From the NCBI RefSeq assembly GCF_013393185.1, contig NZ_QJQX01000013.1:53916-117915 (forward strand): DNA of 64,000 nt, read 5' to 3'. The position numbers and the translations under genes were made by a program. Positions 46,952 through 56,198 of the stretch are shown piece after piece. The first letter of the stretch is position 1, and the number at the start of each line of letters is the position of its first letter. The notes under the pieces were generated by a model. That model was not told where the DNA came from and searched no databases. It was given only the letters and a program-made list of their open reading frames with translations. The stretch comes from Sphingobium lactosutens. Lineage in GTDB: Bacteria > Pseudomonadota > Alphaproteobacteria > Sphingomonadales > Sphingomonadaceae.

Positions 46952-47122
46952 GTGACCCAAGTTCTGCATCATCCATTCCAGACGACCGAGCAGCAATTGC
47001 AGCTGTGCAATCAGGTCGTGGAAAAGTGCCGTGAGAGCAATGAACCACTTTCGGAGCTGGTCGCGATTCTCGCGCAGATCCTGTCGGCCAGACTGGCCGA
47101 TGAAAGTGCGGCATTTCATTAA
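46952..47122 (+). CDS. Candidate small acidic helical protein (56 residues)
   Basis: A short open frame from GTG 46952 to TAA 47122 with AGAGG seven bases before the start. The product is hydrophilic, rich in Glu, Gln and Leu with regularly placed hydrophobics (a predicted amphipathic helix) and two Cys. It lies alone between two minus-strand genes. Codon use is only moderately GC3-rich, so it is a possible rather than certain gene. No family is recognised. Confidence 0.35.
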   Translation: MTQVLHHPFQTTEQQLQLCNQVVEKCRESNEPLSELVAILAQILSARLADESAAFH

Positions 47123-47152
47123 AAAAGCCACGGGCCGCGTTGCGGCCGGTGC
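47120..47152 (-). terminator. Terminator of the acetyltransferase/sulfotransferase/glycosyltransferase operon
   Basis: On the minus strand, GGCACCGGCCGC pairs (two mismatches) with GCGGCCCGTGGC across a three-base loop and is followed by six T residues (plus-strand A-run at 47121-47126). It starts seven bases past the acetyltransferase stop. Confidence 0.72.
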
Positions 47153-47158
47153 CCTACC

Positions 47159-47890
47159 TCATCGCTTTACGACCAGCTTTTTCGGCCGATATTCTTCCAG
47201 GCCATCATCGATCAATTGCTCCAATCCATCGAGCGCCCGCGATGGGTTGGACATGTCGAGGCCGCGCATCTGCCATGGTGCGAACCGCCACCACTGAAGG
47301 CGAAGAAGCCGTTCGACCAGCAGTTCGTCGAAGCGGAACTTGATGATCTTGGCAGGCGAACCGACCGCCATGGCATAAGGCGGAATGTCCTTGGTCACGA
47401 CGCTACGCGCACCGATGACCGCGCCATCCCCGATCGTCACGCCATTTTTGATATAGACGCCATGGGCGATCCAGCAGTCATTGCCGATCCGGGTGGGCTG
47501 TGGGCGGCCCAGGACGGCGTTCTTCACATGCGCCGAACGGTCGGCTTCATATTCGGCCTTGAACTCAAAGCCGTCGCGAACATCGAAAATACCCTGCTGA
47601 TATTGGAAGGGGTGCGTACTCAGCCAGTCGACCGGATGATTTCCCTGCCCGATATGTAGCTGATTAGCGAGCGAGCAATAGCGTCCGATATGCGTATGAT
47701 AGAGGAAGCCACCGGAAACATAGGAAAAGGCCCCCATGCTGAAGTCATGAAAAATCCGTGTTTCCGATATGCGTACAGGCGGTTCGATCTCACCCCAGAG
47801 CCGAGCGATTTCCTTTGCCGACATATTGTGATTTATTCCGAAATTACGGAATATCTCCACGATCTCCTTATTCTTGTTTGAAACGTTCAT
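47159..47890 (-). CDS. CatB-like hexapeptide acetyltransferase
   Basis: A 243-residue acyltransferase with a left-handed beta-helix of hexapeptide repeats ([35 protein letters not shown]). The CatB/xenobiotic acetyltransferase pattern includes the His of GQGNHPVDW, the likely catalytic base, and [12 protein letters not shown] at the end of the helix. In this locus it more likely O-acetylates a polysaccharide than a drug. The N-terminal codons are more A/T-rich than those of neighbours. It is 32 bases downstream of the sulfotransferase on the same strand. Confidence 0.88.
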   Translation of the reverse strand: MNVSNKNKEIVEIFRNFGINHNMSAKEIARLWGEIEPPVRISETRIFHDFSMGAFSYVSGGFLYHTHIGRYCSLANQLHIGQGNHPVDWLSTHPFQYQQGIFDVRDGFEFKAEYEADRSAHVKNAVLGRPQPTRIGNDCWIAHGVYIKNGVTIGDGAVIGARSVVTKDIPPYAMAVGSPAKIIKFRFDELLVERLLRLQWWRFAPWQMRGLDMSNPSRALDGLEQLIDDGLEEYRPKKLVVKR

Positions 47891-47922
47891 TCTTTTCTTT
47901 CTTCAGAAATTTCGTTCGCGGA

Positions 47923-48810
47923 TCAATAATCGGCCAGCGTAGGATTCATGTCCCATATCTCCGCCGTCTCAGGATACAGATTCCGCATCTGCGAAATTTC
48001 TTTCTGATAGACGCTATTGAGAAATTCAATATCCTCCGGCTCGACGATCGGTGGATCGACTTCGAGCATTTTCTTGTAGCGATTGTCCTGCATCTTCAGA
48101 CGCAGAACCTGATCGATCCCATCCTGGAATATCAATGATCGGCCATCATAGCCGATCCGGAAATTCGCGTTGCTGTCTTCCTTGATATTTTTGCCCACGC
48201 GATCCGCCACCGCATCCGGGTCAAGACCAAGCCATTGGAATATCTCGCGATCATAGGCCGATTTATTCTTCCCATACTTTTCAAGGAAGAAGACTCGCAT
48301 ATTGTCTTCGCTGAAGACCTTTCGATAATTTGCGATATGATCGGAATAAAAACCAATATCCACCAACCCGAATTTCTTCGGCAGGTTCCGAATCCGGTCG
48401 GCCGTTCCGATACGGCCCATGCGAAATTGGTGAAAGAAGCCCGAAATGGCCCGCAGCGAAGGATGGCGCAGGATGACGAGAATCTTCGTTCGCGATCCGA
48501 GGAAGGATTTGATGGATTCCGGGATCGGCGGCTTGGCCCTCTTGGCAGGCACGTAAAAGCGGGTATCTTCCCGCTCCGTCCAGAGATAGCCAGGGGTTGC
48601 GTCCAGTCGATAGACCGCTTCACCGCCCGACACGTAGCGCTGGAGATAGGCTTCTATCTCCAGATACCATCGCTCCTTGGTGAAGAAATTCAGCTCCTTC
48701 TCGGGCGGCATAAAAATCTGCGGATGAGCGGCAAGGCGCGTCGCCAGGGTCGTCGTTCCCGCTTTCTGTGCTCCGGCGATGATCAGATTGGGACGAACGT
48801 CTAAGGGCAT
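47923..48810 (-). CDS. PAPS-dependent sulfotransferase
   Basis: A 295-residue cytosolic sulfotransferase. The 5'-phosphosulfate loop is GAQKAGTTTLATRL at about residues 13-26, and the 3'-phosphate-binding Arg/Ser are in ILRHPSLRAISGF. It resembles heparan-sulfate/NodH-type carbohydrate sulfotransferases, with a KELNFFTKE segment typical of them. It probably sulfates a sugar of the polymer made by the neighbouring glycosyltransferases. GC content is visibly lower than in surrounding housekeeping genes. It follows the giant glycosyltransferase by 50 bases. Confidence 0.9.
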   Translation of the reverse strand: MPLDVRPNLIIAGAQKAGTTTLATRLAAHPQIFMPPEKELNFFTKERWYLEIEAYLQRYVSGGEAVYRLDATPGYLWTEREDTRFYVPAKRAKPPIPESIKSFLGSRTKILVILRHPSLRAISGFFHQFRMGRIGTADRIRNLPKKFGLVDIGFYSDHIANYRKVFSEDNMRVFFLEKYGKNKSAYDREIFQWLGLDPDAVADRVGKNIKEDSNANFRIGYDGRSLIFQDGIDQVLRLKMQDNRYKKMLEVDPPIVEPEDIEFLNSVYQKEISQMRNLYPETAEIWDMNPTLADY

Positions 48811-48860
48811 TTCTTGCTTAATTCTTCCGCAATTTGGATTTTTCCATGAACAGGATATTA

Positions 48861-51800
48861 TTACCCGCTGACGGATATCGGATTCGTGGCTGTCGCTTCT
48901 ATCCGCGCGCGCCAGCAGGCGATACCCGCTTCGTCCAGTTCCGGCCGATCGATCACATATTCCGCGACCGCAAAACCGTCCTGCATATAATAGCTAGCGT
49001 CGTCGCCAGGGAAGACGTTGCTCCAGCGTGCAGCATAGCTGTAGCGATTATGGATGATGAAGCGGCCGCGGCCCTTGGTGCGCCCTTCATGATGCGTGAC
49101 GGTCGACCCGGCGACATATTCGAACACATTGCGGCCATGGCCTGTGCGATAGCAGAGGTCGATATCCTCTTGCCCGTTGATGAAGACGGTGTCGAACCCA
49201 CCGACCGACGCGAAATCGGTGGCGCGCATCGCGAAACAGGCGCCGGTGATCGCGCGGAAACGCCGGTTCTGCGTCACCAGCGGTGAATCAGCGGCCTCAT
49301 CCACATAGATGGGGTAGCCGAGCGGCGTCTTGCCCGAGAAGACCACGCCCACGCACTGCACACGACCGTCGGGATAGAGAAGCTTGGGCTGCGTCCCCAT
49401 CACTTCCGGGTCCGCCAGCGGCGCCAGCAGCGGCTCCAGCCAGCCCGGCTGCACTTCGGTATCATTGTTCAGGAAGACCACCCGAGCGCCATGCGAAGCG
49501 GCAAATCCGATATTGTTGCCCAGCGAGAAGTTCAGATTGTCGAAATTATGGATCACCGTGATGCGGCCATCCCGTGCCGCCCATTCGTCGAGCAGACCGG
49601 ATGTTTCCTCATCGCTGGCATTGTTCACCATGATGATTTCGATCTTCGCCCGGCCGCAGTGGCGCGCCAGCGCGTTGAGGCATTTGTTGGTCAGCGAATA
49701 TTGATTGTAGACGCAGACGATGATCGACACGAGATCGGGATCGCGCTGCGGCGCCTGCCCGCGCAGGCCATGCCAGTCGATCACCATCTGATTGAGCGAC
49801 TGGAAACGCTTTTCGGGACCGACGCGATATCTGGAACCGTCGGCCGGCTCCCCCACCGCCGCGGATCGCCAGGCGGGCACGGCCGGCACGGCGACATCCT
49901 CATAGGCTCTGGCAGACAGCGCCCGCAGCGCCTTCATCCGGCCCGAACCGAACGCGGTCTGCACCCGGCGGACATAATCGGGATGACGCTGGTTGACGAT
50001 TTCCATCGCCGTTTTCATCAACCCTTCCTTCTCCGCACCGAAGCTGGCGGTGCGCTGGTGGAAGACATAGGCGTGCGGCGTGATGAAATTCTTCCACCCG
50101 GCCTTCATCGTCCGCATGCAGAAATCATTTTCCTCGCCATAGCCGCGGGGAAAGGCATCCTCGTCGAACAGGCCGACATGCGCCAGCAGATCGCGCCGGA
50201 TATACATGCAGAAGCCGTTGCCGGTGGGCACATCGATCGGCGCGGTTTCCCCGGTGAAGGCGATGATCCGCTTCGCCCATTCATCATGGGTGAAGCCTTC
50301 GGGCATGGGGTTGACGATGTTGGCGGTCGGGAAGGAGAAGGCGCCCGAATTGTCGCCCATCGCCGTCACCGTGCCGGCCTTCGGCGTGCCGAGCGCAATC
50401 TTCTGCATGCCCTCGATCCAGCCGTCATGGACGATCGTGTCGCTGTTGAGCAACAGGATGTCATCCTTGTCCGCCCAGTCGATGCCGCGGTTGATCGTGC
50501 GGGTGTAGCCCATGTTCCGCGGATTGACGAGCAGGTGAAAGCCCGGATTGCGGGCGAACGCCTCCAGCATCGGCAATATGCGTTCATCGCTGCTGCCGTC
50601 GTTGATCATCAGCACGCGGTTGGCGGAGAGATCGGTCTTGGCCAACACGGAATTGAGGCAACGCTCCACGGCGTCGGGCGCGTTATAGACCGGCACGATG
50701 ATGGTCAGCCGGCGGGTCGCATCGGCACGCAGCGGCACATCCTCGGCCAGGATCGCGGACAGCGCGTGGCGCAGATTGTTGCGCAGCGCGACCGGCGCGA
50801 ATTGGCGCACAATCTTCTGCCGCCCCGCCTCACCCATGGTGGCGATCAGGCCCGGCTCCTTGCACAGCTTGTTGACGCGCGCCAGCACCGCCTCGACATC
50901 CTTGTAGCCCACCAGGAAGCCGGTCTGCCCTTCATCGATCAATTCGGGCACAGCACCCCAGCGATAGCCGATCACCGGCCGGCGCGCGGCCTGCGCCTCC
51001 GCCACCGTCCGGCCGAAGGATTCAGCGAAGTGCGAAAGGGTCAGGACGACATTGACCTGCTCCATCGCTTCGGCAGGGCTGTGGGCGTAGCCGGCAAATT
51101 CGAGATTGCCCGGCAAATCCCCGGCCTTCAGTTCGGCCACATAGTCATTGTCCGGCCCGATGACGCGGAAGCGGGCGCTGGGAACCAGCGATTCAGCTTT
51201 GCGCGCGACCTCGACGAAATCGGCGATGCCCTTTTTCGGAATGTTGGAGCTGACAATGCCGAAGATGATATTTTCACCCAGCACGTTGGGCATGTCGAGC
51301 AGATCGACCTTGGCGACGTTGGGCACATGGAAGCTGCGACGGCTGTGGGCGAATAATTGCTGGGTCGCGGCGGAATTGGCGATCACATAATCGGTCTGCT
51401 GCAGGACGCGATCGATGATGCCCTGCGCGTCCATGCCCATGCGATTGCAGAGATGTTCGTCATGATCGATCAGTTCGCGAGCATGGATGGCGGTCAGCCG
51501 GCCGGCGCGCCGCGCGGCGATCAGCGGATCGACCAGCACGATCGTGTTGCAATAGACCAGACTGATATTGCACTGTTCGATGATGTGGGTGAAATCCTCG
51601 ATCGAGGTTTCATCGGGCTTGCGGTTCTTCGACCACTGGAAATAAGGGAAGCAGAAGACGCCACTGCTTTTCTGGCGCAATATTTCGATATAGTCGAGAT
51701 TGCCTTCGCCAGGCATCGCGACATAGACATTCAGCCGCATCTGCGCGAGCGCTTCGAGCATATCGAGGAAGCTGCGCTCCCCGCCGAACATCTGCGCATT

Positions 51801-52187
51801 GCCTTCATGGGCGCACAGGAGAATGGAGGGCGCATCGTCGATGACCGACACATCGCCCTTTAGCCATGACTGGGGATCGAGCGCGCGGCGACGCGGTGCG
51901 ATCCTGCGCCCCTCCCGCTGCCCGCTCCTGGCATAATGGGTGAGAGGATTGATCCCGGCCTGCTGCACGTCGGGATTGACCTCAAGATAGGAGGTCGTGC
52001 TGAAATGGGGAGAAGGATTGCGCCCCAGCCGTGCCCCGAGCCAGAGATAATGCTCGACCGGGTCCATCTGGAGAATTGCAACGTCCGGATAGGTTTTGAG
52101 ATACCATGCGGCGTCGAACAGGTCCGACTCCTTGATCCGGGCAACGTCATCGGCAGACACCGCCCCGGCCAATTTCACATTCTGCAC
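48861..52187 (-). CDS. Giant multi-domain glycosyltransferase (GT4 plus two GT2 domains)
   Basis: A 1108-residue protein, started at GTG 52187, which follows AGAGGGG by six bases (TTG 52190 is also possible). Residues ~20-105 hold two copies of a small module (FDAAWYLKTYPDV, then YLEVNPDVQQAG with HYARSGQREGR). A GT4 domain spans ~125-475 (FGIVSSNIPKKG, EAQAARRPVIGY). The first GT2 domain is ~485-770 (IIVPVYNAPDAV, NSDTIVHDGW) and the second ~810-1060 (IIVCVYNQYSLT, NNDTEVQPGW). Such proteins add several sugars in sequence to a surface glycan. It heads an operon with the sulfotransferase and acetyltransferase. The promoter at 52304-52332 is convincing. Confidence 0.9.
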   Translation of the reverse strand: MQNVKLAGAVSADDVARIKESDLFDAAWYLKTYPDVAILQMDPVEHYLWLGARLGRNPSPHFSTTSYLEVNPDVQQAGINPLTHYARSGQREGRRIAPRRRALDPQSWLKGDVSVIDDAPSILLCAHEGNAQMFGGERSFLDMLEALAQMRLNVYVAMPGEGNLDYIEILRQKSSGVFCFPYFQWSKNRKPDETSIEDFTHIIEQCNISLVYCNTIVLVDPLIAARRAGRLTAIHARELIDHDEHLCNRMGMDAQGIIDRVLQQTDYVIANSAATQQLFAHSRRSFHVPNVAKVDLLDMPNVLGENIIFGIVSSNIPKKGIADFVEVARKAESLVPSARFRVIGPDNDYVAELKAGDLPGNLEFAGYAHSPAEAMEQVNVVLTLSHFAESFGRTVAEAQAARRPVIGYRWGAVPELIDEGQTGFLVGYKDVEAVLARVNKLCKEPGLIATMGEAGRQKIVRQFAPVALRNNLRHALSAILAEDVPLRADATRRLTIIVPVYNAPDAVERCLNSVLAKTDLSANRVLMINDGSSDERILPMLEAFARNPGFHLLVNPRNMGYTRTINRGIDWADKDDILLLNSDTIVHDGWIEGMQKIALGTPKAGTVTAMGDNSGAFSFPTANIVNPMPEGFTHDEWAKRIIAFTGETAPIDVPTGNGFCMYIRRDLLAHVGLFDEDAFPRGYGEENDFCMRTMKAGWKNFITPHAYVFHQRTASFGAEKEGLMKTAMEIVNQRHPDYVRRVQTAFGSGRMKALRALSARAYEDVAVPAVPAWRSAAVGEPADGSRYRVGPEKRFQSLNQMVIDWHGLRGQAPQRDPDLVSIIVCVYNQYSLTNKCLNALARHCGRAKIEIIMVNNASDEETSGLLDEWAARDGRITVIHNFDNLNFSLGNNIGFAASHGARVVFLNNDTEVQPGWLEPLLAPLADPEVMGTQPKLLYPDGRVQCVGVVFSGKTPLGYPIYVDEAADSPLVTQNRRFRAITGACFAMRATDFASVGGFDTVFINGQEDIDLCYRTGHGRNVFEYVAGSTVTHHEGRTKGRGRFIIHNRYSYAARWSNVFPGDDASYYMQDGFAVAEYVIDRPELDEAGIACWRARIEATATNPISVSG

Positions 52188-52695
52188 CAACTTCCCCTCT
52201 TATTCCTGACGATCAGCCAAATGGCTCGTCGGTAGCCTCTCCCATGGCCCCGGTCATCCTCAGCGCAATGGACTTGCGTCTGCCATTAATCGTCACTGGG
52301 ACGGATATAGCCTGACCTTTGGGGCGTGCCAAAGCAAGTGTAAAAAGTCGTTAAGTTTGTCCTATCCGTGCCCATGACGCCCACAAACTGCACGATATTT
52401 GTGAAGTTGATACGTCGAACAATCGAATAGTCATGGACCAGGACAGATGATCCGGCCCGGTCGGATCAAGTTCGTCGCTCCAATGTTTCGCCATCATTGC
52501 GATATAGTAGCGAAGCGCCGGCGTGCGCCTCTTGCCACGGGATGAAGACGCGCTTCAGAAAAGACGGAAGGAGACTGGTCTTCCGTCGAGGAAGGCACAT
52601 CAGCACCGCAATGATGTTCGGGCGAACGCCGTGACGGGCGACAACGGCACCCGCGTCGTTCAGCCGGCGTTACGGCCGAACGACGCGCGTGCGGC
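52188..52695. other. 508-base spacer upstream of the giant glycosyltransferase
   Basis: No gene is supported here. It contains the promoter described separately, a leader of about 110 bases, an A/T-rich stretch around 52335-52420, and a small inverted repeat GATCCG-N7-CGGATC (52449-52467). It ends at the stop codon of the coiled-coil sulfotransferase gene, so that gene lacks an obvious strong terminator. Confidence 0.5.
52304..52332 (-). promoter_or_regulatory. Sigma-70-type promoter for the glycosyltransferase operon
   Basis: On the minus strand: TTGGCA (plus 52327-52332), exact 17-base spacer, TATATC (plus 52304-52309). The predicted start is near 52297, giving a leader of ~110 bases before GTG 52187. 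This is the best promoter match seen in the polysaccharide region. Confidence 0.65.
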
Positions 52696-55600
52696 TCAAT
52701 TCCGGTCTGGGGACATCCTGGCGCGCAATGCCTCCATCGTCGCGTTGGGCGCGCGCCCTTCCGCCACGCCATGGCGGATATAGTGACGATAGGGGTCGAC
52801 GCCCGAATCGCGCAGATCCTCATGGGCGGCGATATACCAGGCAGGATCGAAGCCGGCATGGTCCTCCAATATCCGCCGCTGCCGTTCGATGGTCTTGCGC
52901 CGCGTGAGCGCCGGAAAGGGCAAGACAGCCTGCGCCAGCATCGCCCGGAGCGTCACCAGGAATTGCTGGTATATCTGCTCACCGGCCTGGCGCGTACCCA
53001 TGGCGTCGTTCCGCCGGGCTTCCACATCCTCCCGGCTGGCGATCATCATCGCCTGCAACATGTCGCGTTGCTGCCGGGCGCCTTCACGCGCCGTCTCCAC
53101 CGACTGAAGCGCGATGCCATGCTGCTGCTCAAGCTGCACCAGGCGCGCATCCTTGTCCTGCAGCACGGCGGTGAAGTCGCGCATCGTCTCGACGAAGCGC
53201 CGCTCGCTGGCACCCGACTGCGCCAGATTCTCGCGCATGCGTCCCTCGGCGACATCCATTTCATGCCGGAGCCTGTGGATTTCCTGCTCATGCTCGCCGG
53301 CCCGCTGGCGCACATCCGCAAGCGCCCTGCCGGCCTCCACCAATTCGGCATCCCGCGCGGCGAGCAAAGCGGTCAGGCTCTCCAGGCCGTCACGGCTGCT
53401 GACAAGCTCCGCCTCACGCCCCATCAATTGCTCGACCAGGCCGGCCATCTCATGGCGGATAGCAGCGAGTTCGGCCTCGCGGCCGACCAGCTGCTCGGCG
53501 ATGCCCGCCATCTCGTCACGGGCAACCGCAAGGTCAGCTTCCCGCCCGACCAACTGCTCTGTAACGCTCGCAATCTCGTCGAAGCGACGCTGGATCTCCT
53601 GCTCCGCCGCGGCCCGGCCTCTCTCCATGGAAGAGGCGCGGAAGCGTTCCTCCTCCAGTTTCTGGTCGAAGACCGCCTTGGCGGTTTCATAGGCCTCGCG
53701 CTCGACCCTCGCCTGCCGCTGCATCGCAATCAGTTCCTCGCCCGTCTGCTCGCTTTCGAGCTGGCGCTGACGCAGTGCACTTTCGGTTTGGGCAAGGGCG
53801 TGCTGCAAGGCCGACAGTTCAGCCTCGCCCGCCTCGCGCACGGCCTGCAATTCCGCGGCCAGGCGCTGGGATTCCGTTTCCCATTGCTGTGCCAGTTGTT
53901 CGGTCTGGACGGCCTTGATCTGATGATCGCCGGAGGTTCGCTCGGTATCCGCCAGCACGACGGTCAGGCTTGCCAGATCCCGGTCGCGCACCGCCAGCGC
54001 GGCATCCCTGTCCTGCAGGTCGCGAGTCAGCGTTCCGATCGCTTCATCCCGCATATCGAGTTCGCCCTGCAACCGGGCCTTTTCATCCGCGAGGGTCGCC
54101 TGAGCGCGATCAGCATCCACGGCCGCCGTTTCCAGAGCCTGCTTTTCAGCCAGCAGCGCCGCCTGCTCCTGCACGGCAACGGCCTGCTCGGCTTCGAGCT
54201 TTTCGCGCAGCCCGCGGAGAGTATCGCGCTCCTGCTGCGTTGCCAGATGCTTTTCTTCCAGTTGCGCCTTCATTTCGCGCAACCCGTCCCGCTCCTTCTG
54301 GGTCGCGAGATGCCTTTCTTCCAGCGCCGTCTTCGCCCGCTGAATCGCGTCCGCGCGCTCCTGCGCCGCCTTCGCCTCGGCTGCAATCCCGGCCTGGGCC
54401 GCCTTGAGCGCCTCCTGCTCCTTAACCGCTCCGGCCAGAGCCTCGTCAAGGCTCGACGCCCGGTCCTGCAGATCGTCCCGTTCCTTGGCGGCAGCCGCCT
54501 GCTCCGCTTCCAGTTGCGCCCTCACTTCTCGCAACCCGTCCCGTTCCTTCTGGGTCGCCAGATGGCGCTGCTCCAGTGCGGTCTTGGCGCGCTGAATCGC
54601 GTCGGCCTGTTCCTGCGCCTTCACGGCCCGGGCCTCGATTTCAGCCTGCGCCGCTTTGATCTCGTCGCGTTGCTGGCGAGCCTGCGCCACGGCGCTTTCC
54701 AGCGCCTGCGTCTTTTGCCGCAGTTCCTCGCGCTCCTTTTGCGTCGCGCGATGCTGATCCTCGACCGCAGCCTTTTCCTTCTGCAGCGCCTCGCTGCGCT
54801 GAAGCGCTGCGGCCGCCTTGGCTTCGACGGCGGCCCGTTCGACCTTTACCGCATCCTGCTGACTTTTCGCCTGCGCGACAGCCTGCTCCAGTTCGGCCTT
54901 GCGCGCCTCGCTTTCTTCATGCTCCTGCTTGAGCTGACCGATATGCGCAAAACGCTCGTCATTTTCCTTGACGATCGAACCGAGCGCATGGCCCGCTGCG
55001 GTAAATTCGGCATGGACGGCATCCAGCACCGCCCTTCCGGCGTCGTTTTCCCCATTTGCCGCGAAATCCTTGAGCACGTCATAGGTGGTCTCCACCCATT
55101 TTGCGGCATAGCTCAGCGAACGCAGGCTTTTCCCGGCTTCTTTGTGATGGCGTAGCCCGTCCGCCAGGAAGGTGCTGAGTTCACGGCGCAATTTGTCGGA
55201 ATTGCGGGGCCAGAACAGGCCCAGATTTTCCTGCGAGCGCTCGATGAAACCGACATAATCGTCCATCAGATCGTCATAGGTCGTAAAGAAGCGGCGCAAT
55301 CCCCGTGTGCCACGCTCCCCCTCCAGCGTGTAGCGCAGCCACAACAAGATACCCTTGGACATCAGGAATTTGTTGCGACGCTCCAGCGAACGGCCGACCT
55401 CGACCGGGTTACGCAGCGTATGGATGACGACCGGCTCGATCCCTTGCCCCTCGAATACCGTGCGCCAGAAGGGCATGAGCAGGGAAAGGCGAGGATCCTT
55501 TATCACGAACAGGTTGGACTTGCCGAACTCCGCTTCGATGCAGGCCTCCGCCCGTTCGCGATAGCGGTCCATGGCGGAGGATCGGAACCAGTTGGGATTG

Positions 55601-55920
55601 AATTCCATCCAGTCCGCCCATCCCGCACCGCCCGAACTGAGAATCTTCTCGTTCAGCTCATAGATGGGTCGGGATTCCCAATAGCCCGATGCATTATATT
55701 CGTCCGCAGGCATCTGGTTGGGCGAAGTGTCGCACCCCAGAAGATTGAGCGTGCGCGACAGCGCGCTGGTGCCGGAACGATGCATCGCCACGACGAGAAC
55801 GGCCGTGCGCTTGGCCTGAACAACGGGATGGATATCGGGCGCATCCGCCATGCCCGCGGGGTTCCGCAGGCTACCGTCATTCGCCGCACCCCTATTTGTC
55901 GTCGACACCATATCGTCCAC
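52696..55920 (-). CDS. Sulfotransferase with long coiled coil and C-terminal WY/HY module
   Basis: A 1074-residue protein from GTG 55920 (ATG 55911 is an alternative). Residues ~38-300 are a sulfotransferase domain: VVAMHRSGTSALSRTL binds the 5'-phosphosulfate, and VIHTLRNPVEVGRSL the 3'-phosphate. From ~310 to ~980 it is an uninterrupted coiled coil with duplicated segments (AIQRAKTALE, RHLATQKERDGLRE) and a four-fold 21-residue repeat at ~786-869. The C-terminus (~1015-1060) has FDPAWYIAAHEDLRD and YIRHGVAEGR, the module also at the N-terminus of the giant glycosyltransferase. It may be a scaffolded sulfotransferase or a chain-length ruler. It is upstream of the glycosyltransferase operon and separate from it. 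Confidence 0.88.
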   Translation of the reverse strand: MDDMVSTTNRGAANDGSLRNPAGMADAPDIHPVVQAKRTAVLVVAMHRSGTSALSRTLNLLGCDTSPNQMPADEYNASGYWESRPIYELNEKILSSGGAGWADWMEFNPNWFRSSAMDRYRERAEACIEAEFGKSNLFVIKDPRLSLLMPFWRTVFEGQGIEPVVIHTLRNPVEVGRSLERRNKFLMSKGILLWLRYTLEGERGTRGLRRFFTTYDDLMDDYVGFIERSQENLGLFWPRNSDKLRRELSTFLADGLRHHKEAGKSLRSLSYAAKWVETTYDVLKDFAANGENDAGRAVLDAVHAEFTAAGHALGSIVKENDERFAHIGQLKQEHEESEARKAELEQAVAQAKSQQDAVKVERAAVEAKAAAALQRSEALQKEKAAVEDQHRATQKEREELRQKTQALESAVAQARQQRDEIKAAQAEIEARAVKAQEQADAIQRAKTALEQRHLATQKERDGLREVRAQLEAEQAAAAKERDDLQDRASSLDEALAGAVKEQEALKAAQAGIAAEAKAAQERADAIQRAKTALEERHLATQKERDGLREMKAQLEEKHLATQQERDTLRGLREKLEAEQAVAVQEQAALLAEKQALETAAVDADRAQATLADEKARLQGELDMRDEAIGTLTRDLQDRDAALAVRDRDLASLTVVLADTERTSGDHQIKAVQTEQLAQQWETESQRLAAELQAVREAGEAELSALQHALAQTESALRQRQLESEQTGEELIAMQRQARVEREAYETAKAVFDQKLEEERFRASSMERGRAAAEQEIQRRFDEIASVTEQLVGREADLAVARDEMAGIAEQLVGREAELAAIRHEMAGLVEQLMGREAELVSSRDGLESLTALLAARDAELVEAGRALADVRQRAGEHEQEIHRLRHEMDVAEGRMRENLAQSGASERRFVETMRDFTAVLQDKDARLVQLEQQHGIALQSVETAREGARQQRDMLQAMMIASREDVEARRNDAMGTRQAGEQIYQQFLVTLRAMLAQAVLPFPALTRRKTIERQRRILEDHAGFDPAWYIAAHEDLRDSGVDPYRHYIRHGVAEGRAPNATMEALRARMSPDRN
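53314..53565 (-). repeat. Four tandem 63-base repeats coding for 21-residue coiled-coil units
   Basis: Inside the coiled-coil protein, four consecutive units align at exactly 21 residues (three heptads): each has EQLVGREAEL or a variant, then a variable stretch and an RxEMAG-like end. The first three are very similar, the fourth diverged (ALLAARDAEL). DNA similarity between units is visible, so it may vary in copy number by slippage or recombination. Confidence 0.85.
54290..54670 (-). repeat. Duplicated coiled-coil segment in the sulfotransferase/coiled-coil gene
   Basis: Two stretches about 250 bases apart encode nearly the same peptide (ADAIQRAKTALE, then RHLATQKERDGLRE, then AQLE) with similar DNA. 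A third partial copy (KHLATQQERDTLRG) follows the second. This is internal duplication by multiples of the heptad repeat. Confidence 0.75.
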
Positions 55921-56198
55921 TTAACGCCCGCCTCTCAGCCCCTGATGGGCCGTATCTCTGACCGCAACGCCCTGCATGTCAATGAGAAACCCCGCACTTC
56001 CGCTGTCACGGCATAGCCACCCCTCATGCAGGCGAACGATTTCATCGCCATATCAACCGTTGTAGCTAGACAACTATAATATAGACGCGCGCAGGATATC
56101 CGATTTCCATATCGCCGATTTTTGATGCGCCGCAACATCGTCTTGCAATCGCTTCCGGCGCCATTTACACCCCCCGGAGCCTTCTACGGGAGACAGAT
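55921..56198. promoter_or_regulatory. Divergent region between the coiled-coil sulfotransferase and rmlA
   Basis: On the minus strand a perfect TTGACA (plus 55977-55982) is present but its -10 partner is poor. On the plus strand a perfect TATAAT (56075-56080) lies next to an inverted repeat GTTGT-N6-ACAAC (56059-56074), with a poor -35. The repeat could be an operator controlling rmlA. Confidence 0.4.

Noticed and set aside
47159..47890. Chloramphenicol-resistance function for the CatB-like gene
   Set aside because: The family includes many glycan O-acetyltransferases, and the neighbours are polysaccharide genes; resistance is not supported.
52771..55155. 794-codon plus-strand frame antisense to the coiled-coil protein
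   Set aside because: The Leu/Arg-rich product is the reverse translation of a Glu/Ala-rich coiled coil; no domain.
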